From positions 1 to 64,000 of the forward strand of contig JAMXBD010000114.1 of assembly GCA_024138025.1 (NCBI GenBank): 64,000 nucleotides of DNA, read 5' to 3'. Origin of the DNA: Combretum micranthum. Its lineage: Eukaryota; Streptophyta; Magnoliopsida; Myrtales; Combretaceae. Positions within the stretch are counted from its first letter, which is position 1, and every line of letters starts with the position of its first letter. The notes beneath the pieces were generated by a model, which was not told the DNA's origin, did not search any database, and saw only the letters and a program-made list of their open reading frames with translations. The position numbers and the translations under genes were made by a program. Shown here piece by piece: positions 23,354 to 35,630 of the stretch.

Positions 23354-23950
23354 ATGGGAATTTCCTGTGTTGCCATGAAGGTTGCTACACACATCACCTC
23401 TCCATTGTCACTAATGACCTTGCTCTCCTACTTCAGATTCATACTTGCCATGGCACTATCATACCTAGGCCTCAAAGGCAACATCCCACAACATCAAGAA
23501 GACCACAACATTTCAGAACAACATCAACTTCCACCCACCACAAGCCATTTCCTTCCTGTCAACACATTATCACCATCACTACTACCCCCTATACCAACAG
23601 ACATTCTTACAAAATCTATCAAGACAAGACTCCCAATACTAGAATATGGTGAGTTCCTTAAGAGATTCAATGACAATGAATGTTTGGTACCATCAACATC
23701 ATCTTGTGCTATATGTTTTTGCTCCTTGGAGAAAAGGGATGAGATAAGAGAGTTGTGCAATTGTGTCCATGTTTTCCATAGACAGTGCCTGGATACTTGG
23801 GTGGATGAGAATAAGGTGACTTGTCCTTTGTGTAGATCTCTTGTGTTTCCAGCTATGGAGGACTTGAAAAAATGTGGAGAGGATCCATGGAGGATTCTGA
23901 GCAATGAGTACCTTTTCGGGAATGGAGTGGATTTTACAATGTTTTCATAA
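23354..23950 (+). CDS. RING-H2 finger E3 ubiquitin ligase, RHA1/BRH1-like
   Basis: This is probably an E3 that transfers ubiquitin from an E2 to target proteins, with an N-terminal hydrophobic segment likely anchoring it in a membrane. The single uninterrupted exon encodes 198 residues. A hydrophobic helix lies at about residues 18-40, then a Pro/Ser-rich linker, then the RING-H2 domain. Its zinc ligands are C118, C121, C137, H139, H142, C145, C157 and C160 (C-x2-C-x15-C-x-H-x2-H-x2-C-x11-C-x2-C). The conserved Trp that helps bind E2 is W149, and P158 precedes the last ligand pair. The intronless form, the size and the C-terminal PWRILSNEYLF tail fit the plant RHA1/BRH1-like group. The first ATG after the candidate TATA box was taken as the start. 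The frame is intact, unlike the two larger genes in this window. Substrate is unknown. Confidence 0.9.
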   Translation: MGISCVAMKVATHITSPLSLMTLLSYFRFILAMALSYLGLKGNIPQHQEDHNISEQHQLPPTTSHFLPVNTLSPSLLPPIPTDILTKSIKTRLPILEYGEFLKRFNDNECLVPSTSSCAICFCSLEKRDEIRELCNCVHVFHRQCLDTWVDENKVTCPLCRSLVFPAMEDLKKCGEDPWRILSNEYLFGNGVDFTMFS

Positions 23951-26301
23951 GAATGAATTTTCTTTTTATTTTATCATTTTTTTTTCGAGTTTATAGGATG
24001 AAATAAAATAAATCTTATATAAAATTCATGCGTGCTTGGACTATCCCTGGTCTAGAATGCTCGACTAGCCACAATCGACTGGTTCATACAACCGGCACCA
24101 TTTAAGACCAGCCTTTGGCAGCTTCCATGGACTTAGATCGTTGTTATGTATTGTCTACTTATTAGCTTTCATGGTGTAGGTTTTGTTCATTTCCGTTTAG
24201 CTGCGGCTAATTTTTTATTTATTAGTTTCTATTTTTATATATTGTCTATTTATTAGATTTCTTTTTTTTTTTTTTTGAGTTGTTTACTTTTTTAAGTTAG
24301 GTAGAATTTTATTTTAAAAGCCTATTAATATAAGTAGCCACTTTTGTAATGAGTAATTGTGAATTAATTAATAAATTATTGACTTTGAGTTTTATAACCA
24401 CTAATAGTGTGAGATGAGTTTTCTCATTATTTATTTATTAAGCATTTCTTGTTCTTTGTTCACTAAGTTTTTATCAGTTTATTTATAGAATAGGGCCAAC
24501 CTTATTGATTAAATAGAGAGTCAAACGAGATTTCTTTAACGCTGATGAGAGTTCTGCAAATAATACATAATATCAATTTTTTATTTAAATATACCATATC
24601 AAATAATTGGTTTTTGTTTATATCCCTTCCAATTTCAGCTCACATATATAACAAAAAAAAAAAGGTACCTCCTTTATCTTTTTATTAGTTTCAAAAATAA
24701 ACCTTATATCCAAGACCTTTCTATTGTTTAGTATTAAAGCCTATCCCATTATTTGATATTAAAGTTTTTAGGAGACGCCTTTTCCTTTTATTTATTTATT
24801 TTTTTTTTTTTTTTTTTTGTGAAGATACTTTATGGTAACAACTATTTCTTAGAGATAGGGATAGGGTTGAGTTCAAAGAAGAATGCAAGATCAAAATTAG
24901 AGAGAGCCATTGTCAATACTATCAAATCACTAAGCCCATGATATTATTACTTTTTATTTAATCATTCCTTAAATTCTCCATTTTTAGTACTTCTACAAAA
25001 TTACATATGCATATACATATATTCTTCAAAAATATATGATAAAGAAAAGGAAAAAGAAAAAAACAATAACACAATGCAATTATATTTATACCAATTCTAT
25101 GAAGATAAATTATATACACGATATGCTATATATAAATAAAGATTGCTGGCCTATTTGAAGATAAGAAGCATTTGTGTGACAGTGATGAACTGATGATAAT
25201 ATGTGGCATTTTGATGTTAAAACTTATGAAATATTTAATTGTGAATCTAGTTTTGGAAAATGATGATTTTACAGTTTAATATATGACATCATCTAATATT
25301 TATAATTAAATATTCTCATAGAGAGAGTGAGAGAGAGAGAAATCAATTAAAAAAAATTCCATAAAATTATATAGACAATCAATTTTTTTTTTTAAGAAAT
25401 TATCAATATAGTATGTTATACTTTTGAAATTGAACCTAAATAAATTCAAATATATAAGTTTCTTTGTTTTTATGGATGAAGAAGGAAAATTGGAATACAT
25501 CAAAATTGGAATGCACCAACCAATTGTTTACCTGTTACAATTAAAATGTTTCAACATTTTAAATCTAAGTAATTATCTTTGGTCCCAAATAGAATCTAAA
25601 TAAAGATCCCATCTTTTTACTTGAATGTTGGTAAGTAATAAATTATAAGATGGATTTAAAATAGGCACGGTAATTTTGGTAAGGAAAGGGTAAAAAAAGG
25701 ACTAGTATAAATAGTGTGGAAAATTCTATGGTTCTATCATTAATTTTGATATGAAGTTCAGTCAATTATTTAATAATTTATATCCATATTTGATCTTAAT
25801 CACACCATTAAAATAGAGTCTCATCAACCACTATAAAGTTTCCAAATAGTATATCGAAACTATATATATATATATAGAAACTTACTATAGCAATTTACAC
25901 ATTTTTTTCCCCATAGAGCAACTCTGTTTAGTATATAGGAACATTGAAACTTGCTATTGGCCACTTGCTATGATATATACACTTGCAATAGAATTTAGCA
26001 TGGGCCAATAGAAATTGGGCTAGAAGTGATAGGTTGTAGTATTTTATTTGTGATTATTCAACACAAACTAAATATTAAATGGTCTTGAGGTATTGATGAC
26101 ATTTTTCCTGGGTTTGGGGGCCGGGCCTTGGCCCGTTTCTGGTTGGGCTTTACAAAAAAAGTATATAAAGAAATGATTGTTGGATGAGGCTTGCACGAAT
26201 TTCTGGTAGACTTGTGGTTTGACTGGTATCTTAGGTAGATTGGGCTTGCTGGTTTGTGAATTTTGATCGTTGGATTTGAATTCTCATTATTGTTGTGGAT
26301 C
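23951..26301. other. Intergenic, no further gene seen
   Basis: AT-rich DNA after the RING gene. It has poly-T tracts (24262-24276, 24799-24819) and a short GA microsatellite at about 25321-25340. No supported coding or RNA gene. Confidence 0.5.
24002..24013 (+). terminator. Candidate polyadenylation signal of RING-H2 gene
   Basis: AATAAAATAAAT lies about 50 bases after the stop codon and follows a T-rich stretch, a plausible plant near-upstream element. Confidence 0.4.
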
Positions 26302-26309
26302 TTGTGGGA

Positions 26310-27131
26310 TAGGGGTGAATAGGGTAACCCGTAATATCATGTGCCTACTCGTATCATGCTCGATGGAGTAGAATTCATGTAGGTATCATATTAAGAGTCA
26401 TAAGATAAGGTATGTGTACAAATAATGTTATATGAAAAATAAAATAAAATGAAATAAATATTATAAAATAGTGTTAACATATGAAAAATAAATAATAATA
26501 CTGATTTTATATTTTACATCCACTTTTGTTTAAGATTATCATTTGTTAACCAACCTTCTACAAATATTTTGTTATTAAAGAACTTGTATTATTTTATTTT
26601 GAAATAACTTATTATTTTTGTTTTAGAATAACTACGGTTGAATGTATGAACTTAAACTCTCCAATTATATAGACATGTTGTTTATATTCTAAGACTAATG
26701 AATTCAAAAGCACCTCCGAAGTTTTCAAATTTGAAATTTGCTACAGGAGATACAAATTTGTTTAATATTACATAAATTAGTTTTGTGAGAATTTGTTATA
26801 GGTTTTCACTTTTACATATAAGTAGATTCTGCATATTACAAAACTTATTACAATAACACATACTTTTTAAATTCTTTTCCACGTGTTTGCTCATAGTGAA
26901 TGTATGAAGATAGATTAGTTACATATTATATGAAATCATATCAAATACTATAAATTTAAAGTTTAACGACAAAAAATATAGTGGCTTTGTAAAAGATTAC
27001 AAGTTTCATTGGCTACAAAGTAGGTACAATATACTATAAAATAGATTACGAATACAAAACTTTCTATTATACACCTTATAAGATAGGGTATAAATAGTAC
27101 TTCGATCCTATCATGTACCTACTCATTCCTA
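26310..27131. mobile_element. hAT-type MITE, GGGGTGAGCGGGT family, copy 1
   Basis: The 822-base element begins TAGGGGTGAATAGGGTA and ends in the reverse of TAGGAATGAGTAGGTAC. Flanks TTGTGGGA and CTACGGGA agree at five of eight positions, with only transitions separating them. It is related over its length to the copies at 48037 and 55023 (shared GATACAGGGTATAAT-type and TATAGGTTTC-type segments). No transposase is encoded. Confidence 0.65.
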
Positions 27132-27139
27132 CTACGGGA

Positions 27140-28734
27140 GATAAATTGATTCCAAATTATATTGTACTTATTAATTATAGACCCTCAATTTTTTTTCCCT
27201 TGTACCAAAAAGCCCTTTAAATAAATTTGATTTCGTATTTTGTTAAGATAAAATTGGGTTTAGATATTACTAAACATCCATGTCAATGTGAGCAAGTTTT
27301 GCTTTGATGAAATAATTTGATTAACGACATGAGTAGTTTTTTATGAATGAAGCTTATTTGCAATAAATTTTTTTGTACAATATTGCTTTCACGGGTTGTC
27401 GTCGTGTAGTTTTGGCAAAGCCATGGAATGTTTACATAATATTGCTCATGATTACGTAAAGAATTTATATCGGTTTACCATAGGAAGAAAAATTCTTTGA
27501 ATGCCTTTGACCATAAAGTCGACCCAACAAAATTAGAAAGTACTAAAAGTCAGCTACAAACGGTTGCGATGGATACGACATGAAGTTTTATCCATATACA
27601 ACTTTATAAGGTATAGATTATATAAAATTATCCATCCTACATCCGAAGTATTTTATGAATTCTGTAGATTTTTCATGAAATTTATAAATTTATTCTTTTT
27701 TTTAATTTTAAATTTATTATATATAGGGTTTAGTGCAATATTAAAAATTATCTTGTTTTTATATATTTGGTGTAAACAATCTTTAGAAAGAAACCTTAAA
27801 AAAAATTAATATCACGAGTTCTACATCGTACGTAATTTATTTATGTGTGAAAACTAAACTATCTTTAACATCCAGAAGATGAGTAACATCATCTATAAAA
27901 GAACAAGCGGAAAATACAATAATTTATTTTACTAAAATTTCTCAACCAATTTTCGTACATATTAGTATAAAAAAATTTAAAAATACAAAATTAATGAGTA
28001 AAGTTGGTGGATATACATTTTCTTGCACTGCTTGAGTCTGAAATTCGCGGTAAGCTAGGGGGAAGAACGTGTCTACCACAAATAAAAAAAAATTATCAAA
28101 ATATAAGTAACAAAAATAATTTCTAAAATCCCATTGTAAAATCGCATTTATAATATGGGATATATGGTTTTACACATATATCATATGTGAGAGCTTCTAT
28201 GATCTGAACCGTCAAGTCAACCATCTAACTATTAAAATAAATTTAGTAATTTGAATATTAACTATTTTAAAGGTTTGATCATAGTTGGGTATGGTATAAG
28301 CCGGTGATGGACCAATCCCGTCATAATTAATGATGGAACCATAGAATTTGCCATCACATGTTGATATGCACGTGATACAATAATTAACTACCGTTGCTAA
28401 ATCATATCTTTTGTATGCTTCAGTCAATATCACATTTATTAATGGTAATATTAAGATGCACGTATATGGAGTTAATAAATCGTGATATATCGTGTTTTCA
28501 AAAATTATATTAATACTATATTTTGGTCATTTCTTTTAATTCATCCTTATCTAAGCAATTATTTTCAATAAGTGCCCTAGACAATAAATAATTTCTAGTA
28601 AATTATGAATTGAAATTGGAAAGAAAATCGAAAAGTAAAGTAAGAATATAAAAAACAATGATATAAAAGGAGATGCAAAACAAAAGAGTAACTTTAGGTA
28701 AGGTAGCATATTTTGTTGAAGTTTTCTATAATAG
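27140..28734. other. Intergenic, no gene seen
   Basis: AT-rich. A short 81-codon hydrophobic open frame at 27564 has no family resemblance and is treated as chance. Nothing else could be supported. Confidence 0.5.
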
Positions 28735-28994
28735 TGGTCTTGGATTTCTTTTAATCTAATACATATAAAAAAATATAATTTTTAATAGTGGTACAATTGT
28801 ACATTGTTATAGTATAAGTTTCAAGAGGAATACAAGTTATGAAAACATTACACTCATATTTACTTTATAAGAGCAAGTAAGTTCTAGAAAATTTGTTCTT
28901 ATATTCTATTATGTGATCCTCAATACTCACTCAGAACTTATTCACTTGAATATTGTACAGATAGGTATTATATACGATTACCTGCTCACCCTAA
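28735..28994. mobile_element. Partial hAT-type MITE, GGGGTGAGCGGGT family
   Basis: Resembles the right part of the copy at 48037: a TATAGTATAAGTTTCAAG segment, a CTTTATAAGAGCA segment, and the terminal GATTACCTGCTCACCCTAA. The left part is missing or unrecognisable, so this is a truncated or internally deleted copy. Confidence 0.5.
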
Positions 28995-29569
28995 TAAAAA
29001 TCATATTTCTATCTTATCTTATTATACATATATAATATATATGTACATGTTAATTTATCATCATATAATATTATATGAATAAATTGTTTATAGACCCTTT
29101 TCAACTAAGCTAAACCTTTCTGTGGCCAAAAGGGAAAAACTAAACTCAACCTTTTAAAGCAAATTGCCAAAAGAAAAAAAAAATTGTATTATTTGTTAGT
29201 TGACTGTCCCACTTAAAAGAAAAGTAAACAATAAAAAATAAAAATTAGTGATCACTCTTTGACAAGGTTAAAGCAAGTATGCCAAATAAAACTGTTGCCA
29301 ATAACTTTTCATGTAACCTATTTCTTCAAAATTGACAAAAGTCATATTTCAACCTCTGCAGTTTCTTTCCTATATACAAACCAAAAATAAATAAATTAGT
29401 TGGAAAAGAAAAACAGTGCTTATGTATGCTTTTGTTTGGATTATTACTGTCATGTAGGCTCAATTTTTTATCAAATGAAGAGATGGGAATAAATGGCATG
29501 AAACCTCTCCCTCCAAAGACAGGTCTCATGAAGGAATCATCAAATCTTTGCCAGTAATAATGTAACTCG

Positions 29570-29745
29570 TAGGTAGGAGTTCTCAGAAGAGCAAAATTTT
29601 GTAATTTTGATTAACCTCTACATACTGGTCATTGCTGAGAATTGGGATGGTCAAAGGTTTTGGAGTTATGATTCTGAAAAAATCATGATAGTTTCATTAC
29701 CTTCCACATTCTGGTCATCACTGACAAGTGGGAGGGTCAAGGATT
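29570..29745. repeat. 86-bp tandem duplication in NHX last exon
   Basis: Two diverged copies of about 86 bases lie head to tail. On the minus strand each begins near TTGACC(C/A)TCCCA and passes through GACCAG(A/T)ATGT to AACTCC. The starts are 86 bases apart (GGTCAAGG at 29735, GGTCAAAGG at 29649). Since 86 is not a multiple of three, reading through both copies shifts the frame and reaches a stop at 29666-29668, before the conserved C-terminus. Confidence 0.75.
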
Positions 29746-32700
29746 TTGTAGTAGATGTTTCCGAAGGAATTGTGTTATTAATGTTATTTGGACTTAGTAA
29801 GATTCTCAGAAGAGGTTTTGTTAGAAAACCTACTACCTGCATTGATCAAAGAAAATTGTTATGTTGAGACCATTTTTAAGTCCTAGATTCCTAGGTAAGG
29901 ACACAATGCATAAAAAAGAAATTCAAGCAAAGGCATGTAGATGGAAAGCAGAAGATAATGACTTACCGCTGTACTGGAAAGAACAGCTGTGTTAGTACTA
30001 GTGATCATAGATGCATTTCCACGCAATTTAGCAGCACACCCAGTAAACTGTGTACAGAAAAATATGAAGATGACCAGAGTTGTAATGGTATTGCAACAAA
30101 ACATAAGCGAAACAAAAGAACATCGCATTTACCTTTTATTTCCATTCCATATTCCATGAAAGATATGTAAGACATGTAAATTCTAACAAAGATGCTCGAT
30201 ACTATGCATGTCTTGTTATGTCTTGTCTAAGTCTTATGAGTTTGGGGGCTAACTGAACAGCACGAAAAAGCATCCTATAAGATCTATGTTGTCTATACTT
30301 GTACCTGATTATAAGTTAGTGCCATAGAAACAGCACCTCGCATAAGACCAACCCACCAGATAATGACCTCCAGGTAATTTTTAGCAACATCCAAACCAGT
30401 TTGATATATGAGAATGTGCTAGGGTCACAGAAAAGTAAATTGAACATCAAGAAGTGGAAGACAGAGATGCATCACCTGTTGCTTGAAGTCGATGTTTTTA
30501 TCTCTGGATGTGTTGATGAAGTTAGACAAGAATGATAAAGGAAAAACAAAGGCTGCTCTTCCAATTGTAACCAATCCCATCAATATAAAGCTCACTTTGA
30601 ATGTACTTACAAGACTGGAAAGGAACAACAGGAATTATTATCATGCCCTGGGAACAGATACTCCTACTTGGAAAATCTCATTGCAAAATTGATGAAGCCG
30701 TCAAAACTTTTAGCATTTAAACCTGTTTCTGACGGCTCTCCACTTCCCGACATCTAAGGCATCCATTCCAACATAAAGGAAGAGCAAAGTCTCGGCAACA
30801 AAAGAGAGAGGAGTAAAAGCATGCCTGCATTTATTGGAACAAAGATTGTGATCAGTAAATCGACTCCTCAAGATGAAGCTGTATGTAGTTTTAAGGAGAT
30901 TGGACATGCTCAGATGTTACCCTTGCACTTTCAGTGACAGAATGCAGTGTGTAATGTGACATGACAATCCCACAAAAGAACACGGTAAGGATGGCAACTG
31001 ATCATAGAAAACAAGCTTTGAACCATGTTAGTCTCCCATTTACCGATCCCCAATCTCCACTACTAACGAAAAAAAGAAGTGAAAGGAAGAAAGATCAAAT
31101 TTGTTGAGCATGCAGAACTAAAAGTCTTACTTCAGCCAGCATATATGACAAGTAAGCCACGAGAAACATGAAAGCAACTTCACGATCAGTAGAATGCCTG
31201 TTTCTGAGAAACAACAAATACATTGTAAGACAAATTCGAAGTCATAGTGTAAGACTTCACACTAAATAAGCTTTATGCATAACCCTTGAAATCAAATTGT
31301 AGCTTTCCGCAGAAGAATAATTAGACCAGCCGCTTAGATGACTGGTAATGATCTTTCGCATGATAATTTATTAATTTTCATCGACCAACCTGTCAGGGCA
31401 TAGTTTCTTTACTATGAAATTAGTAAGTACTCCAGCCTGCGGGTAATGAATTCATCAAAAATGCGACAACACCAATCTCAGCAAGTCAATACAGGTCTAA
31501 GCGAGCAAGCACTTGCCTTTCAATGGAAAGGTGAAAGATAATTACCAAAAGTCCCAGCAATGTGCTCGAGATGAGCAGGTAAATAAAGTTGCCCATAAAC
31601 TTCCAAGCGATGCTTGGATCCATGTGAGTAAGATCAAATTTCTTAATGGCGTTGAAAAGAACAATGGATGTTGCATCATTTACCACACCTTCTCCAAATA
31701 CTAGATTGTCTAGTAAAGGTGTCTTATCCTGGTTCAGTACCTGCAATCACATGTTATGTAATAGGTGATTTTCGCTAAGCATAATACTAATAAAACTTTC
31801 CCATACCAGCATTATCTGCTAGAACTAAATCCTAGGACACAGTTTCAATTACATGAACATGAAGTTATGTCGCAGTGCCTAATCTTAGCAGAACGTATGC
31901 TTATCCTTGTAATTGGATTAAAGTCTCAAGTTATACATACTTGCAAGGTGCAAACAGAATCAGTTGCTGACAATATTGCTCCGATTGCTGCAGAAAAGCA
32001 CATGAGGTTGATGAATAAAAGGGAAAGAGAAAGACATTTAAACAAAACTAAAGAGGAAAGGAGTTGCAGCGAGTCAAAATAAAGGAATGGTGAGCACCAA
32101 GAAAATCTGTTATATCAAGAGAACCGACTTTCAATTTTTCAAATAGATGTATGGCACCTAAAACATACAAAAAAGAAAACCATCACATTGTAAAAAATTT
32201 AACATGAAATAGAGCTATACAGAATAAAATCCTATATAAGTGAAAAACCATCCCTTGCAATGGCAGATCAATACACTTGAAATTTTTTGCCTAGTGGATA
32301 AAAGCATGTTTACCATCCATTAGCACACCTTGCCAGCATGTCGTCTATGTCATGACAACTCAAATTTCTATGATTTTTTTCATATTAAATGGTGATAGAT
32401 GAATTTTTTTAACAAAATTATAAAAAAATGCTTCAGTTAACCTATGAAATTAAGCTTTGCAGAAGGTTTTTCTCATGAACCAGAATCATATATTTGAATC
32501 TCAATCCTAGAAGGTGAAGAAACTTGGAAATTCATTCTAGGATTCGCATCAAATTCACAAAGGAGCAGGTCTATCACCACAGCCTTGGAACACATAAGCA
32601 TGACTGCATGAGAAAATTATAGGAAGCTCAAAACTTACCCCGCATTGAATATAATCGGTGGAAGGAGGTAATTAAAGAAGATATCTTCACGGAATAGCAA

Positions 32701-32944
32701 TAGATGAGAGCTCTTTTTTCCACTGATAAGTGAAATAGTAATACCAGCACATAGACCCTACAAACCCTAGCAAACTTAGTACATGAATTTTAATTCCCAG
32801 CAGTTTGATCTCATTTAACAACACAAATTGACTCTGCCACTAAAAGATGTTCAGGTTAGTAATGCTAAGATTAGCAGCACTATAACTATCCGATATAAAA
32901 GTTTGTTATCTTATTAGCCCAAACAAGCACAATAATCATCTAAT

Positions 32945-33668
32945 CATAGTTGTCAAAATCGCGATTTTACTCATACGATTCTACGAGTTTACGATTTTAG
33001 GAGGCCCTTCCAAGTTGACTCGTGAGTAGAATATTTTTTTGATAGAATCTTACGAGTTCAACCGAGTTTACATATAAACTAGGTAGAATCTTACGATTTT
33101 AACCGAGTTTACCAAATCTCACGATTTTAATCGAGTTTATCGATTCTACATAATCGAGTCAAATAAGCTAAAATATGAAAAATACAATTGTGTGTCTATA
33201 AGGTCATCAACTATTAGGAATTAGGATGATATATCTTTCTTATTATTGTTTCTATTTGGTTTTCACACTCTCTTTATCTTTTCCCCTCCCTCTCCTAAAA
33301 ACCTTTGTTCTACATTTATGGAATTCATTCAAGTTAAGTTATAGTTGTAAAATTTACAAAAAAAACTTGTTTATCATTTATTTCAAACAAAACAATAGAC
33401 AATAAATTAATTTTGACCCTATTCGCTCTTTTTTATATGTGTTATATTATAGATTAAGAGTTATTACAAAAAAAGAACTTAATTTCTTTATTTTTTAACA
33501 TTCATTATGTGTTATATGTTTTCTTCATTTTCTATAAGCATTTTTTATAATTTTTTAAAGCTATTTTACAAAGCTTATAGAAACTTACGTTTCTACGTTT
33601 CGATTTTACATTTCGATTCTACTAACCCCTTGGCGATTCTACATAGAATCACGAGTTTGACAATCTTG
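32945..33668. mobile_element. hAT-type MITE in NHX intron 1, TTGTCAAAATC family, copy 2
   Basis: The 724-base element begins CATAGTTGTCAAAATCGCG and ends GTTTGACAATCTTG. It is flanked on both sides by the identical eight bases CATCTAAT (32937-32944, 33669-33676). It contains ACGATTCTACGAG-type motifs in both orientations near the ends. It lies wholly inside the first intron of the NHX gene and would be spliced out. It shares its ends with the smaller element at 14378. Confidence 0.85.
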
Positions 33669-34336
33669 CATCTAATTTAAAAATTTAAGCTTATTGATAT
33701 TGTGTGAACTATTATATTTATTATATAGTAAAAACTTGGTTAGATGGGCTGACAATTACAAGTTTAGTAATGGATTCGTTCAGCCCTCGAATCTTCTCTA
33801 GTAAATGCCCAATCAAGATGCACACAATAAGAAGCGCAACAAAGAGGGTCACTGATCCAACTGATGAAGTATTATCAGATGCCGACAGCATCTCGGATTT
33901 AGCGAAGATGGAACCTATACCACTTGCATCTTACTATTCAATTAAGGCCCAAATTTCAGCCAATCAAGATGCTAAACTTTACTTCAACTCTAGAAACTTG
34001 GTCATGAAACACGTATCTGCATAATGTAAAAACAGAGTCATCATAAAATTGAAATTACAATTCTAGTTTAAGTCATTCAAGATCTTTGTTGATATGACAA
34101 TGAATCAAATTCACTTGAAATATAGCAACAAAATAATAATAATAAGTACATGAAAACAAATGTGAATGAATATAAAAAAAAGAAATACCAATTACCAAGA
34201 ATCATAAAAACATGTAATTTTATTGGTTATCTAATAAAATACAAAATGTGAATTAGAAAGGTGTTGCTATACAAGGACCCGGTTTCATTCAAACAAACTG
34301 GAGAGTCAAGATCAATGGGTAAAATTAAAGTGAATT

Positions 34337-34399
34337 AGGATTCAACCGCAGTTGAACCAGCTCTTAGGAATGGGGCTGGTTCAATCACGGTTGAATCCT
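34337..34399. repeat. Inverted repeat (hairpin)
   Basis: The arms AGGATTCAACCGCAGTTGAA... (34337-34361) and its reverse complement at 34375-34399 pair over 25 bases with three mismatches around a 13-base loop. Confidence 0.75.
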
Positions 34400-35630
34400 A
34401 ACGGGAAAGATTGGGTTAAACCAAATTGAATCAGGTAGCTTAACTGGGTTTAAGAACACACAAAATACAAAACTTTGTATTGGAGGTCTTAAAACTAGCA
34501 CTTCAAACTATTACATATTATATTGGTGGTCTTAAAACTAGTAGTTCAAACTATTACATATTGTATATGTATATATACATATATAGAAAATCCAGAATCT
34601 TACTTAGACTTGTTTCAACTGGACAAAACTGTTTGAAACGTAGTACTCGAAAAATAAAGCATAGGAACAGAGGGTTATAAGAGAAATAATTTCATGTTTA
34701 CAACTTCAACTGAAATTAATTACTTATTTAAGAGTAAAATAAAAATAATTGCTAATATACAGTTGCTAAATCGCGTGTATAAATCAGGATATACAAACAT
34801 TATATGATCTACTGTATATCACGTGTTGTATTTGTGATATTTGCATGGATATTGCATTTTACGCAAACAAAAAAATTCAAATCGTGATATTTGATTTACT
34901 CCTATAGTGCGATTACTAATCACGATATAGTAATGGTATATAAACATCATCTTGTTTTATTCCTACGATTTATGTGTAAATTATTATATCATGTTTCTTA
35001 AACGCAATTTTACTATGGTATATTAGTAATTAATTTCATCGAAGTTGTATATAGATAATATTTATCATACTCGTTATAAGACAAGGAAAGTGAAAAAAGG
35101 GAGAAGAGCAAGCGCCTTGCAAGCGGGACGTATTTATAGCGTTTGCCCAGGAGAATCATGCATATCTTAGATTAGATTTGCGTTATCATAATCATGTATA
35201 ACAGAAGTTAGAGAACGGTTGAAACTTTATATATTTTTAGGTTTGATAAGTGATAAAAGTGATTTTCCCAAGATTCTTGATCTTGTGTGTATAGTGATTT
35301 AAAAGATAGTTATCAAGATTTCTTCTATGGAATATATTATCTTATCTTATTCCTAAGATTTCTCTAGATATGTGGAAATCGAAATTGATTTTCAAATTTA
35401 TCTTAAAATTTAAAAATAAAAACATAAAAAGAATATGCGTATGAGAATTAAGATTATCTGTTTATTTCCATTGGGCTTTTTTTTTTCCCTCCATGCAAAC
35501 AAACTTTATAAATAATTTTAGTAACAAAACATTATAAAAAAAATCGAAGAAATCTATTTTATTCTATCAAGTCAACTGAGTTATACATTTTTTTTAATAG
35601 AAAAGGTAAATATAATTTTCCTGTGATTAA

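Larger units (their letters stand above)
29326..33891 (-). pseudogene. NHX-type Na+/H+ antiporter gene, probably non-functional
   Basis: Plant NHX proteins exchange cytosolic Na+ or K+ for vacuolar or endosomal H+. Exons, in transcription order: 33754-33891, 32639-32757, 32098-32157, 31941-31987, 31546-31740, 31390-31436, 31131-31197, 30910-31015, 30723-30824, 30476-30614, 30305-30367, 29967-30047, and a last exon from 29836. Motifs: LFVALL (exon 1), the amiloride-site region IFFNYLLPPIIFNAG, SATDSVCTLQ, FGEGVVNDATS, VFFCGIVMSHYT, FLYVGMDALD, GRAAFVFPLSFLS, WWVGLMRGAVSMAL, and the C-terminal MRPVFGGRGF. Most junctions keep phase. Three lesions do not: the exon after IIFNAG (expected FQVKKKQFF region) is not found, so exons 2 and 4 are out of phase; the exon at 30910-31015 is one base out of frame; and an 86-base tandem duplication near 29650-29740 puts a stop at 29666. 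The first in-frame ATG was chosen as start because stops precede it. Family is certain. Loss of function is likely but sequence error is possible. Confidence 0.85.
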
